DNA of 64,000 bases from CAMDTE01 sp964504345 (GTDB lineage: Bacteria; Bacteroidota; Bacteroidia; Flavobacteriales; Schleiferiaceae): NCBI GenBank assembly GCA_964504345.1, contig CAZDDX010000004.1, positions 69,695 to 133,694 of the forward strand, written 5' to 3'. The notes below the pieces were generated by a model that did no database searches, had not been told where the DNA came from, and saw nothing but the letters and a program-made list of their open reading frames with translations. The position numbers were made by a program, and so were the translations under genes. Below, piece after piece: positions 8,483 to 17,057 of this stretch; the first letter of the stretch is position 1, and every line of letters begins with the position of its first letter.

Positions 8483-10660
8483 TTAGCGGTGGGCGAACAC
8501 CACGGGACTGGATTCTTTCAACCAATCGTTGAACCAAGGCTTGTAGTAGTCTTCCAACTGCGCTCGCTTGATCTTTAGCGTTGGGGTTAGGAAACCGTTG
8601 TCCACCCCCCACTCCTCCGGCACGGAGACGATGGAGCGTAGTTTTTCGTGGCTGGGCAATTTGGCGTTGATTTGATCCAGCCAACGGCCCAGTTCTGCTG
8701 CCAAAGCGGGTCCTTCTTGAGCGCGCGACTCCGGGGTAAGTACCACCAGTGCAAAGGGTTGATGAAGTCCCTCGCCCACCACACAGCACTGCGCTACGGA
8801 GGGTGCTTCCAAAAGTTCGTTCTCCAACGCAATGGGCATGACGAACTTGCCCTTGGAGGTTTTGAACTGGTCCTTGATTCTGCCGGTCAGGGTCCAATAA
8901 CCGTCTTGGTCTTGATGCCCTAAATCCCCGGTTCGCAAAAAATCACCGTCGTAGAGTTCCGCCGTCAATTGGGGCTCCCGGTAGTATCCGACGGTATTCG
9001 CACCCGAGCGCACTTGAATTTCTCCTTCCGAACTCGTTCGGACGTCTACACCCTCAAATGCTTGTCCAACCGTTCCCACCCGTACGCGGCCGGTAAAGTT
9101 AACTGTGGTGATGCCCAGGTTCTCGGTCATGCCGTACACCTCTTGAATGGTGATCCCCATTCGAGCAAAATTTTCCAAAAGCGTTGGCCGGATGCTGGAC
9201 GCTCCGCTCAACACCAAACGGGCCCGACTGAGACCCAAACGTTTGCGGAGTATGGGCGCGAGCAATTGGCGCAGTCGGGCCGATGGGATTTTTGCGCGCA
9301 GCGTGTCGTCAAACTTCTCCCAAATGCGAGGGACGGCCAGGAAGACAGTAGGTTGCGCGGCCGCCAAATCGTGGGCGAAGGTGTCCAATTTTTGAACAAA
9401 ATGGACGCGACCGCAGAGGTAGATGGAACCGGCGTTCACCAACATCTTCTCCGCTACGTGGCTCATGGGCAGGTAGCTGAAAAATACCTCGTTGCGGAGA
9501 TGGGTAAAATGATGAAGCACGGTTTGGAAGGCAAACTGAAATCCACGATGCCGGTGCATCACTCCCTTGGGTTGACCGGTGGTACCGGAGGTATAAATGA
9601 TGGTGGCAAGGTCGTCCGGTTGGGGATGGGCCACGGGCGCTGGCGCTGCTTCTTGGAGTTGGTCCCATGGATGAACGCTGGCCGGGGTGGGGGCCACGGG
9701 TGCGTTGGGAAAGGGGATGGCCAAAATACCCGCGGGCAAGGCTGCCCAGAGGGCTTCCGGATGGTCAAGCTTGCCCAGAAACACGCCCTTAGCTCCGGAA
9801 TGGTCCAACAAGCCGCGCACCGTTTCTGGCGTGGTGGTGGGGTACAACGGCACGGATACCGCACCCGCTCCGCTGATAGCTAAGTCGGCCAAAATCCAAT
9901 GGGCGGAGTTTTTGGCCAGAATGGCGATGCGGTCTCCCGGCTCGATGCCCAAACCGTGGAGGGCCCGAACCGTCCGCTGAACAGACGCTGCTGCTTCCTG
10001 GTACGTAAACCGGAGGGGGCCGTTGGCCGTTGGCTCGTCCAAAAAAACGCGCCCGGGATGCCGCTCAGCATTCCGGTGAAACTGCTCAAACAAGACGGGT
10101 TCTTCACCTGTGGCGCGGAGGTGACCCATCCCCTGAGCTGGGCGGTAACCGTTGAGAGCAGCAAAAAACTGAGTGGCTCGATGCAGGTCCTTGGCGTCAT
10201 CCGCGGAAGGCCACCACGGTGCAGAGACGCTGATCTGTTTGCGCTCCGCATCCAATCCTATCTGGATGATGGGGACGCCAGCGCCTTTTGCGATGGCCAG
10301 AAATCCGGTTTTCAACTGATCTACACGCGAACGAGTTCCTTCTGGGGATAGGGCCAACAGGAACCTCGGCTCCTTTTTGAAGGCGGCAACCACTTGCTCC
10401 ACCAAACCGGTTTTGCTTTTGCGGTTGACCGGAATGCCCCCGATGGAGCGAAGCCACGTTCCAATCGGACCCACAAAAAGGGTGTGTTTTCCCAAAAACT
10501 TGGCGTGGTCAATGTTCCATTCGTTCCGAATGGCCAAACCCAGAGGAAAGTCCCAATTGGAGGTGTGCGGGCCCACAATCAGGACCGCTTGATCCACTTG
10601 AGGAAAGGGGTCGATCATCTCCCATCCGCGCATTTGGTACCAATTCCAGAGCAAACCCAT
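8483..10660 (-). CDS. Fused glycerolipid acyltransferase / long-chain acyl-CoA synthetase (Aas-like)
   Basis: This 725-residue protein has two domains. Residues about 1-180 are a PlsC-type acyltransferase with the HX4D motif (HTSNWD, about 32-37) and the SPEGTRSR motif (about 104-111). Residues about 195-725 are an AMP-forming acyl-CoA/ACP synthetase with YTSGTTGQPKG, YGMTEN and RTGDLG motifs. The order and length match E. coli Aas, which activates a fatty acid and transfers it to lysophospholipid. The synthetase half, however, looks like the long-chain acyl-CoA ligase (FAA1/FadD15) group. The protein probably couples fatty-acid activation with lipid acylation at the membrane. There is no sign of a frameshift or broken linker. 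Confidence 0.85.
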   Translation of the reverse strand: MGLLWNWYQMRGWEMIDPFPQVDQAVLIVGPHTSNWDFPLGLAIRNEWNIDHAKFLGKHTLFVGPIGTWLRSIGGIPVNRKSKTGLVEQVVAAFKKEPRFLLALSPEGTRSRVDQLKTGFLAIAKGAGVPIIQIGLDAERKQISVSAPWWPSADDAKDLHRATQFFAALNGYRPAQGMGHLRATGEEPVLFEQFHRNAERHPGRVFLDEPTANGPLRFTYQEAAASVQRTVRALHGLGIEPGDRIAILAKNSAHWILADLAISGAGAVSVPLYPTTTPETVRGLLDHSGAKGVFLGKLDHPEALWAALPAGILAIPFPNAPVAPTPASVHPWDQLQEAAPAPVAHPQPDDLATIIYTSGTTGQPKGVMHRHRGFQFAFQTVLHHFTHLRNEVFFSYLPMSHVAEKMLVNAGSIYLCGRVHFVQKLDTFAHDLAAAQPTVFLAVPRIWEKFDDTLRAKIPSARLRQLLAPILRKRLGLSRARLVLSGASSIRPTLLENFARMGITIQEVYGMTENLGITTVNFTGRVRVGTVGQAFEGVDVRTSSEGEIQVRSGANTVGYYREPQLTAELYDGDFLRTGDLGHQDQDGYWTLTGRIKDQFKTSKGKFVMPIALENELLEAPSVAQCCVVGEGLHQPFALVVLTPESRAQEGPALAAELGRWLDQINAKLPSHEKLRSIVSVPEEWGVDNGFLTPTLKIKRAQLEDYYKPWFNDWLKESSPVVFAHR

Positions 10661-10740
10661 ATCCTATGTTTTGTTGACGTGGGGCAATTTAGAGAATTCG
10701 AACGATGCGCAAAAGTTATTGCGATTTTCAAAAATCAACG

Positions 10741-10748
10741 TATATTTG
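10741..10748 (+). promoter_or_regulatory. -7 box (TATATTTG) for tRNA-Phe
   Basis: TATATTTG lies 14 bases before the tRNA, and a TTG sits 19 bases upstream of the box (10719-10721). This is the Bacteroidota TTG-N19-TAnnTTTG arrangement. Confidence 0.7.
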
Positions 10749-10762
10749 CCGCCCCAACGGGA

Positions 10763-10835
10763 GGTTCGGTAGCTCAGTTGGTAGAGCAAAGGACTGAAAA
10801 TCCTTGTGTCGACGGTTCGATTCCGCCCCGAACCA
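10763..10835 (+). tRNA. tRNA-Phe (anticodon GAA)
   Basis: This 73-base tRNA has acceptor arms GGTTCGG and CCGAACC, a D arm AGCTCAGTTGGTAGAGC, an anticodon stem AAGGA/TCCTT with loop CTGAAAA (anticodon GAA), a T arm with GGTTCGATTCC, and discriminator A. The 3' CCA is not encoded and must be added after transcription. It is followed by its own terminator. Confidence 0.97.
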
Positions 10836-10843
10836 CTTCTCGT

Positions 10844-10878
10844 AACAAACCCCGCCTTCGGCGGGGTTTGTTTTTTTC
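10844..10878 (+). terminator. Terminator after tRNA-Phe
   Basis: A 13-bp stem (AACAAACCCCGCC / GGCGGGGTTTGTT, loop ttc) is followed by a T run. Confidence 0.92.
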
Positions 10879-10939
10879 AGACCCAGCCCCTGCCTCGCAA
10901 TTAATCCGGAAAAAATCCTACATTTTTTTCCACGTATAC

Positions 10940-10947
10940 TACCTTTA
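10940..10947 (+). promoter_or_regulatory. -7 box (TACCTTTA) four bases before the zinc-ribbon gene
   Basis: This near-consensus TAnnTTTG box (last base A) ends exactly four bases before the ATG at 10952, which would make the mRNA leaderless. Confidence 0.55.
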
Positions 10948-10951
10948 CATC

Positions 10952-11233
10952 ATGGAAATTAAGTGCCCAAAATGCAGCGTTTGGACCGAGGGGGATCCGA
11001 CGACTTGCCCTTCTTGCGGTTTTGACTTTCAAGCAGCAGCACAAAAGCGTGCCGAATCCCATCCGAACTTTTCGGCACCCGGACCCCCCAAATTCGACTT
11101 TCCCATGCTTCACCTGAATCCGAACGACCCCTGGCACACGCGTGCGGGCAAAAGAACCGTACACGCCATTCAAGTTGTGGTGATGGCGTTTGCGGGGGGA
11201 ATGGCCTGGATGGCCTACTGGATCGCGGTCTGA
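10952..11233 (+). CDS. Small zinc-ribbon membrane protein
   Basis: This 93-residue protein begins with a four-cysteine zinc ribbon (CPKC at about 5-8, CPSC at about 19-22). A charged proline-rich middle follows, then one C-terminal membrane helix (about 69-90). The start is the ATG directly after a promoter-like box; the longer frame upstream would run back through the tRNA and is wrong. The topology suggests a cytoplasmic zinc ribbon tethered to the membrane. I do not recognise a named family. Confidence 0.75.
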   Translation: MEIKCPKCSVWTEGDPTTCPSCGFDFQAAAQKRAESHPNFSAPGPPKFDFPMLHLNPNDPWHTRAGKRTVHAIQVVVMAFAGGMAWMAYWIAV

Positions 11234-11299
11234 TCTTGCCCCATAGATACCGGTGAGGGCCGCACGAATTTGACCGTTCGACTGTTCGCTGCGCACGTC

Positions 11300-11707
11300 A
11301 TGGAAACGCCCCCCTCCCCTCGCCTTCCCTTGATCCCATTTGTTGGGGCTTGCACCTTGCTCTTTGCCTTGCACCAATTGGGTTTGATGCTTTGGGGCCA
11401 AACCTGGTGGTTTTTGGATTCGTTTTTGGACCCGTTGTTGGCCGTACCGGTACTGGTGGGAATACCTGCCGCAGCCGCTGGTCAATTGTGGCGTCGGACC
11501 GTACCCCTTCCCTCCTCTTGGATTTGGGTCTTTGCCCTTGGCTTGGCCGCCATCTTTGAAGGCTGGATCCCCACCTTTGACCCCCGGTTTACCGCAGATC
11601 CATTGGACGGAATTGCCTACCTACTCGGTGCCTTCGGCACGAACATTGCCCTGGGAAATTTGTTACCTTTACATACCCATTCAAACTCCCATGAATCAAC
11701 CCGTTAA
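11300..11707 (+). CDS. Multi-pass membrane protein, possibly of the family annotated as magnesium citrate secondary transporter
   Basis: This 135-residue protein has about four hydrophobic segments and the sequence PRFTADPLDGIAYLLGA near its C-terminus. That pattern, with a Y/F-T-x-D-x-x-D motif, resembles small Bacteroidota proteins annotated as magnesium citrate secondary transporters, a name with weak support. The ATG at 11300 is preferred over the in-frame start at 11270. It overlaps the start of the HMG-CoA reductase gene by 17 bases in another frame. The function is unresolved. Confidence 0.65.
   Translation: METPPSPRLPLIPFVGACTLLFALHQLGLMLWGQTWWFLDSFLDPLLAVPVLVGIPAAAAGQLWRRTVPLPSSWIWVFALGLAAIFEGWIPTFDPRFTADPLDGIAYLLGAFGTNIALGNLLPLHTHSNSHESTR
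11664..11671 (+). promoter_or_regulatory. -7 box (TACCTTTA) upstream of HMG-CoA reductase
   Basis: The box lies inside the end of the preceding gene, 19 bases before the ATG at 11691. Confidence 0.45.
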
Positions 11708-13016
11708 AGGCTTTAGTAAGTGGACCAAAGAAGGTAAAATCGAGTGGATTGCCCAGTCGCATTTTGCCCAACCGGACGCTGCTGTTGCCACCTTCAAGCA
11801 GTACTGGCATCAAGACGCTGTGCTTCAAAAAAAGCACGACGAGTTCATAGAGAACACCGTCAGCAACTACTTCCTACCCCTGGGCGTAGCGCCCAACTTC
11901 CTGATCAACAATCGGTTCTACACCATTCCGATGGCGATTGAAGAAAGTTCCGTGGTGGCTGCAGCTGCGAAAGCCGCTCAGTTTTGGATGGAAAGAGGAG
12001 GATTCAAGGCAGAAGTTTTGTCTTCTACCAAGATTGGACACGTTCATTTTCTCTACCAAGGCAACCCTGAGGAATTGCATACGGAATTCTCCAACCTGCA
12101 GCTCAAACTGCTGGCGGATACGGACCGTCTGACCGCCAACATGCAGGCCCGCGGCGGCGGTATTTTAAGTACCCGTTTGGTGGATAAGTCTGCGGACCTG
12201 GCGAATTACTTTCAACTGGAGGTGCGTTTTGAGACGAAAGACTCCATGGGGGCGAATTTCATCAATTCGTGCTTGGAGCAAATGGCCAAAACACTCAAAT
12301 CCCAGTTGGGTGAGGAGCGCGTGGAGGTCATCATGTGCATTTTAAGCAACTACACCCCGGAGTGCCTGGTGCGCGCGGAGGTGTCTTGCTCGATTGATCA
12401 ACTCAGCGACGGATCCGGCATTGCTCCGGAGGATTTTGCGGCAAAATTTTTCCAGGCCGTGCGCATTGCGGAAATTGAGCCGTACCGAGCCACCACCCAC
12501 AACAAAGGCATCATGAACGGCATTGACGCCGTCATTTTGGCCACCGGAAACGACTTCCGTGCGGTGGAAGCGGCGTGTCACACGCATGCTTCACGCGACG
12601 GCCAGTACCGCAGCTTGACGCATTGCTCCTTGGACGGTGGGGTGTTCCGTTTTTGGATTGAAATCCCCTTGGCCTTGGGCGTGGTAGGCGGTTTGACCCA
12701 ATTGCATCCCTTGGTTAAAACCTCGTTGGAAATGCTGGGCAAGCCCAATGCACACGAATTGATGTGTATTGTAGCCGCTTCCGGCCTGGCGCAAAACTTT
12801 GCGGCCTTGCGTGCGCTCACTACCACCGGCATTCAAAAGGGGCACATGAAAATGCACCTGCTCAATATTTTGAACCAATTGGAAGCGACTGAGGAAGAAA
12901 AAGCTCATTTTACGCACTTCTTTAAGGACAAAGTGCCGCACCACGCAGACGTTGTGGCTGCGTTTTGTGCCCATCGTGGTATACCAATCCCTGCGGTGAC
13001 GAAAACTACCGTTTAA
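11691..13016 (+). CDS. mvaA: Hydroxymethylglutaryl-CoA reductase, class II
   Basis: This 441-residue enzyme reduces HMG-CoA to mevalonate, or runs in reverse in degradative members. Visible class II features are MAIEESSVVAAA with the catalytic Glu, DSMGANFIN, NKGIMNGIDAVILATGNDFRAVE with the catalytic Lys, and the C-terminal GIQKGHM with the catalytic His. The start is the ATG at 11691; a longer upstream frame overlaps the previous gene. It is followed one base later by a GHMP kinase. The pairing, together with the biology of flavobacteria, suggests a mevalonate route to isoprenoids rather than mevalonate degradation, but cofactor preference cannot be read with certainty. Confidence 0.92.
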   Translation: MNQPVKGFSKWTKEGKIEWIAQSHFAQPDAAVATFKQYWHQDAVLQKKHDEFIENTVSNYFLPLGVAPNFLINNRFYTIPMAIEESSVVAAAAKAAQFWMERGGFKAEVLSSTKIGHVHFLYQGNPEELHTEFSNLQLKLLADTDRLTANMQARGGGILSTRLVDKSADLANYFQLEVRFETKDSMGANFINSCLEQMAKTLKSQLGEERVEVIMCILSNYTPECLVRAEVSCSIDQLSDGSGIAPEDFAAKFFQAVRIAEIEPYRATTHNKGIMNGIDAVILATGNDFRAVEAACHTHASRDGQYRSLTHCSLDGGVFRFWIEIPLALGVVGGLTQLHPLVKTSLEMLGKPNAHELMCIVAASGLAQNFAALRALTTTGIQKGHMKMHLLNILNQLEATEEEKAHFTHFFKDKVPHHADVVAAFCAHRGIPIPAVTKTTV

Positions 13017-13017
13017 C

Positions 13018-13950
13018 ATGGCAACGGCATCGCGCTCCTTCTTTGCGCGGGGCAAGTTGCTGCTCACGTCCGAGTATGTCGTGCTGGACGGAATTCCCGC
13101 CGTTGCTGTACCCACTCATTTGGGGCAACGGTTGGAGTTGATCGAAGTTTTAGACATTCCAATCTTGAATTGGACAGCCCGTGCGCACGACGGTAGTATT
13201 TGGCTGGAAGGTTCGTTGGAACGGACCCCTGAGGGATGGAAGCCGTCTTCATCTGTGGAACCACCAGCTCCTGGTTTGGAGGGTTTAGCTGGTTTGCTCA
13301 CAGCAGCGGAACAATTGCGTGGCACCCCCATACCGGGCGGATCCGTGGAAACCTTTTTGGAGTTCCCCAACGACTACGGCTGGGGTTCCAGTTCAACGTT
13401 AATTGCCTTGGTGGCCCAATGGGCCGAAGTTGATGCGTTAGCGCTTCATTTTGCCACGCAGAATGGCAGCGGGTACGACGCCGTTTGTGCCTTAGTCTCC
13501 GGTCCCATTCGCTACACAAGAACCGGACCAGCAAGCGCCCAATGGGGTCCGGTGTCGTTGGCGCATTGGCCCCACACCACGTTGTATTTAGTTCATCTGG
13601 GAGAAAAGCAGCGCAGTGCGCCGGACGTGGTGCGTTACCGCAGTCTTGCGCCAGACCCACTTTTGCTAGAAGCCGTGGGAGAAGCTGCAGAACTGCTGCT
13701 TCGGGCCTCATCGCCTCAGGAGTGGTCTGACGCTGCTCGCTCGCACGAAGAGGCGATGAGTCGGGTTTTGGGAAGAGTGCCTGTTGCGGAAACCCGTTTT
13801 GCGAGCTACCCCCATGCGGTCAAAAGTTTGGGTGCCTGGGGGGGGGATTTCGTTTTGGCACAAGTCCGGGAACCGTCGGACCTTGAAAAAATAAAGGCGT
13901 TAGGCTTTTCAACCGTTTTGCCGTGGAGCGAGTGCGTCGTCTTGGGTTAA
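13018..13950 (+). CDS. GYDIA-type GHMP kinase
   Basis: This 310-residue small-molecule kinase has the GHMP fold. It begins with the typical FFARGKLLLTSEYVVLDG strand, has the ATP loop NDYGWGSSSTL at about residues 119-129, and has the NGSGYDAVCALVSG segment that defines the GYDIA subgroup (GYDIA reads GYDAV here). It directly follows HMG-CoA reductase, so mevalonate, phosphomevalonate or a related isoprenoid intermediate is the likely substrate. The exact step is not established. It overlaps the next gene by 28 bases. Confidence 0.85.
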   Translation: MATASRSFFARGKLLLTSEYVVLDGIPAVAVPTHLGQRLELIEVLDIPILNWTARAHDGSIWLEGSLERTPEGWKPSSSVEPPAPGLEGLAGLLTAAEQLRGTPIPGGSVETFLEFPNDYGWGSSSTLIALVAQWAEVDALALHFATQNGSGYDAVCALVSGPIRYTRTGPASAQWGPVSLAHWPHTTLYLVHLGEKQRSAPDVVRYRSLAPDPLLLEAVGEAAELLLRASSPQEWSDAARSHEEAMSRVLGRVPVAETRFASYPHAVKSLGAWGGDFVLAQVREPSDLEKIKALGFSTVLPWSECVVLG

Positions 13951-16133
13951 TCCTTGCGTGGGTGCTGGGTGCCGCCGCAAGTTTGGACTTGCGGGCGGAG
14001 CACTTGGTGGGCGGTGAAATCTGGTACGACTTCTTGGGCAACAACCGCTACCGGGTTACCCTGCGCATCTACCGAGACTGCAATTCCAGCGGGGCTACCT
14101 TGGATCCGCAAGCTGCGGTAACGGCATTCGACGGCCTAACGGGACAGCTAATTGCCAATTTTTCCTTCATTAAAGGCCCCACCATTGGACTTCCGGCCAG
14201 TACGGGTAGCCCGTGTTTGGGGGCGCCCCCAAATATTTGTACGGAGTACGCGGACTACGTTCAGGTGGTAGTTCTGCAGCCCCGGGCCAACGGCTACGTG
14301 TTGAGCCACCAACGCTGCTGCAGGAATTCCACCATTGTCAATTTGCAGAACCCCAGCCAATGGGGCAATACATTTACCGTTCGCATTCCGCCCAACGGAG
14401 CCAACGGAAACAGTTCCCCGCGGTTCAGCAGCATCCCGCCCATTGTGTTGTGCAATCAGGAAAATTTGGCCATCAGCAGTGCAGCAACCGATCCGGATGG
14501 AGATTCCCTGCACTACCAATTGTGCCAATTGCTCCACGGCGGCGGCCAAACCAACGGATCTGCCTGCCTCACGTGTCCCGCGCCGGATCCGTCGGCTCCG
14601 CCCCCCTACACGAATGTCTTGTTTCAAGCACCTCAAAATTTTGCCAATCCAATCCCTGGTACCCCGGGCATTTCCATTCAAGCGAATACCGGCCTACTGA
14701 ACGGGTACCTCACCACCACCGGACAGTACTCGATTGGGATTTGCGTGAGCGAGTACCGCAATGGGGTTTTGTTGAGTACGGTCCGTCGGGACTACCAATT
14801 CAACGTAACCCAGTGCAACCCCAACGTGTCCGTCAAGATCATCACCGCGGACGACGACCCCACCCTCTTGTGCTTGGGCACTACCATGCCGTTCCGAATG
14901 ACCTCCACCAACGTTCAGACAGTTTTGTGGGATTTTGGGGTACTGGGATCTTCCACCGACACCAGCATGCGGCGTAACCCCACCTTTACCTTCCCGGACA
15001 CCGGTAAGTACGTAGTGCGTTTGGTAGGCAATCCGGGATTTCCGTGCGCAGACACCAGTGTCGCTATTTTCCGAGTGTATCCTCCCATCAATCCAACACT
15101 GACTCATTCGGGAAGCGGCTGCTACGACGCACAGCAATTTGTTTTTTCCGCCGTCGGCACGTGGTACCCAGGAGCCGAGTTTTTGTACCGATTCGGCACT
15201 GCCGGGCAAGCCAATTTGGACACCTTTGCCGGATTGAGTCCTCCACCCATTGTTTATTCCGCACCCGGCAAGTACCCCGTCAGCATTCGAATTCGTTCCA
15301 AAACCTGCGAGGCAACGGCTTGGGATACCGTATGGGTGGTGCCGCGGCCGCAGTGGTTTCCTTTGGCCGTGGGCGATACCGGGTGCCGCCCGTTGCGCGT
15401 TGCTTTTGCGCAGGATTCGTTGGCGGGAACTCGCTTGAAATATATTTGGGACTTTGGCGATGGAGACACCAGCCACGCCGCCAATCCGGTCCACGTTTAC
15501 GGACAAGCGGGAACCTACACCGTGCGTGTAATGGTCTATGCGGACACGGGGTGCATCGATACAATCATCCGCGTGTTTCCTCAATCCGTTGTGGTTCATC
15601 CAACCCCCTCCATGGGATTGACGTCGGACCGATCGGTGGTCAGCATCTACGATCCCCTCGTCCTGTTTCAAACATCCGGACAAGACCCGGACGAAACCTT
15701 TGTACTGATTCCGGGCGACGGCCCCATCTATGCGGGCATCCCTACCGTTTGGCACGCCTACGCGGATTCCGGCAGTTTCCGGGCACAGTTGGTGGTGACC
15801 AATTCGCTAGGTTGCACGGACACCACCTTTCTACCGATTCGGGTAAATCCCACCTTCAACGTGTTTGTTCCGAATGCGTTTACGCCCAACGGGGACAGCA
15901 GAAACGAGGGATTCCGACCGGTGGTTACCGGATTCAATACCTACGAGTTCTTGGTGCTCAACCGCTGGGGGAACGTGGTTTTTTCCAGCACAGATGCGTC
16001 GGCAGCGTGGAACGGCAAGGTGGGCAACACCGGGCCCGAGTGTCCGGAAGGAGTCTACGTTTGGGTGGTGTACGTGCGGGATTTTGCGGATTCGCCTTAC
16101 GAACGGCGCGGCACGGTTACTTTGCTGCGGTAA
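13923..16133 (+). CDS. Secreted PKD-repeat protein with gliding-motility-associated (CHU_C) C-terminal domain
   Basis: This 736-residue protein starts with a signal peptide (MERVRRLGLILAWVLGAAAS). The N-terminal domain begins HLVGGEIWYDFLGNN, a conserved Bacteroidota extracellular module of unknown role, with several paired cysteines. PKD-like immunoglobulin folds follow at about residues 330-420 and 490-560 (WDFGDGDTS). The last 90 residues are a type B type IX secretion sorting domain (FVPNAFTPNGDSRNEGF, LNRWGNVVF). It should be exported across the outer membrane and shown at the surface or released. Its start lies inside the kinase gene, suggesting coupled expression. Confidence 0.88.
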   Translation: MERVRRLGLILAWVLGAAASLDLRAEHLVGGEIWYDFLGNNRYRVTLRIYRDCNSSGATLDPQAAVTAFDGLTGQLIANFSFIKGPTIGLPASTGSPCLGAPPNICTEYADYVQVVVLQPRANGYVLSHQRCCRNSTIVNLQNPSQWGNTFTVRIPPNGANGNSSPRFSSIPPIVLCNQENLAISSAATDPDGDSLHYQLCQLLHGGGQTNGSACLTCPAPDPSAPPPYTNVLFQAPQNFANPIPGTPGISIQANTGLLNGYLTTTGQYSIGICVSEYRNGVLLSTVRRDYQFNVTQCNPNVSVKIITADDDPTLLCLGTTMPFRMTSTNVQTVLWDFGVLGSSTDTSMRRNPTFTFPDTGKYVVRLVGNPGFPCADTSVAIFRVYPPINPTLTHSGSGCYDAQQFVFSAVGTWYPGAEFLYRFGTAGQANLDTFAGLSPPPIVYSAPGKYPVSIRIRSKTCEATAWDTVWVVPRPQWFPLAVGDTGCRPLRVAFAQDSLAGTRLKYIWDFGDGDTSHAANPVHVYGQAGTYTVRVMVYADTGCIDTIIRVFPQSVVVHPTPSMGLTSDRSVVSIYDPLVLFQTSGQDPDETFVLIPGDGPIYAGIPTVWHAYADSGSFRAQLVVTNSLGCTDTTFLPIRVNPTFNVFVPNAFTPNGDSRNEGFRPVVTGFNTYEFLVLNRWGNVVFSSTDASAAWNGKVGNTGPECPEGVYVWVVYVRDFADSPYERRGTVTLLR

Positions 16134-16140
16134 ACAGGCT

Positions 16141-16503
16141 TTACAGGCCCTTGGCGGCGGACCACACGAAGAACGGCAGAAAACCTAGGGCCAGTGACAG
16201 CAGTGCGTACCCCAGGGCGATCGGCCAGTTTCCGCTTTTGATCCAGTGGGCCAATTCAGCGCTCCAGGTGGAAAAGGTGCTCAGTCCACCGCAAAACCCA
16301 ATGGCCAACGCCGCATGCAGGGGGTGTTGCGCTCCACCTTTCCAAAGCCACCACGCCAACAAACTGCTTGCGAGGGCATTGGCCAGCAGGGTAGCTCCGG
16401 CAGCGACAAAAGGGCTGCTTGCTGCGGTGGAAAGGCCGCGAGCCAAAGCATAGCGCACCAAACTGCCGGCGCCTCCTCCCAAAAAAACCAACATCCAATT
16501 CAC
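16141..16503 (-). CDS. crcB: Fluoride channel FluC/CrcB
   Basis: This 120-residue four-helix protein has the CrcB motifs GGGAGSLVRYAL and GFCGGLSTFSTWSAE. Such proteins form dual-topology dimers that export fluoride. The start is a GTG that overlaps the stop of the PAP2 gene (GTGA). It is the last gene of the adk-obg-PAP2-crcB run. I see no fluoride riboswitch, consistent with its place inside an operon. Confidence 0.93.
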   Translation of the reverse strand: MNWMLVFLGGGAGSLVRYALARGLSTAASSPFVAAGATLLANALASSLLAWWLWKGGAQHPLHAALAIGFCGGLSTFSTWSAELAHWIKSGNWPIALGYALLSLALGFLPFFVWSAAKGL

Positions 16504-17057
16504 GGGAGTAAGCTAAGAATTCTGGTCCAAAGCAGTGCCCACAAACCGCCCACCAACCATCCGCCCAGCACGTCGCCCGGAAAATGGACGCCCAAATGCA
16601 CCCGACTCCAGCCGGTCAGGACCAACCAAAAGACCAGGAGGACTTTGGACCAGCGGGGCAACGGACGACGAAAGGCCAAAGCCAATAAGGTTGCGGAATT
16701 TGCGGCGTGCGAACTGACAAAACCGAATGTACCGCGGCAGGCGTCGGCAGCTAACCGAAGCTGTTCTTGGCAAAGGGGGTCGTGGCACGGACGGAGGCGT
16801 TCGAAGACGTCCTTGAACAGGTGCACGCTGATGGCGTCGGCCAAAAGAATGCCCAGCAGCAATGCTGCGGCCGTTTGCAGGCGTTGGGACCAAGAGGCCG
16901 TTCGGGTTGCCAAAACCAACACGGCAAGACCCACCAACCAAAAAAACAAATCCGAACTGATCCACTTCATGGGTACGTCCAAATAGGGAAGCCCATTCGC
17001 GTTGATGGCGGCAAAAGCCGCCCGATCCCATCCTACGATTCCTGCAAGGATTCCCAT
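16500..17057 (-). CDS. PAP2-family membrane phosphatase
   Basis: This 185-residue integral membrane protein has the three PAP2 motifs: KDVFERLRP (KX6RP), SSHAAN in place of PSGH, and SRVHLGVHFPGD (SRX5HX3D). Members dephosphorylate lipid phosphates such as undecaprenyl pyrophosphate or phosphatidic acid; the substrate here cannot be told from sequence. It overlaps the end of obg by 25 bases and the start of crcB by four. Confidence 0.88.
   Translation of the reverse strand: MGILAGIVGWDRAAFAAINANGLPYLDVPMKWISSDLFFWLVGLAVLVLATRTASWSQRLQTAAALLLGILLADAISVHLFKDVFERLRPCHDPLCQEQLRLAADACRGTFGFVSSHAANSATLLALAFRRPLPRWSKVLLVFWLVLTGWSRVHLGVHFPGDVLGGWLVGGLWALLWTRILSLLP

Noticed and set aside
10394..10951. 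Long plus-strand frame leading into the zinc-ribbon gene
   Set aside because: It reads through the acyltransferase gene on the other strand, the tRNA-Phe gene and its terminator.
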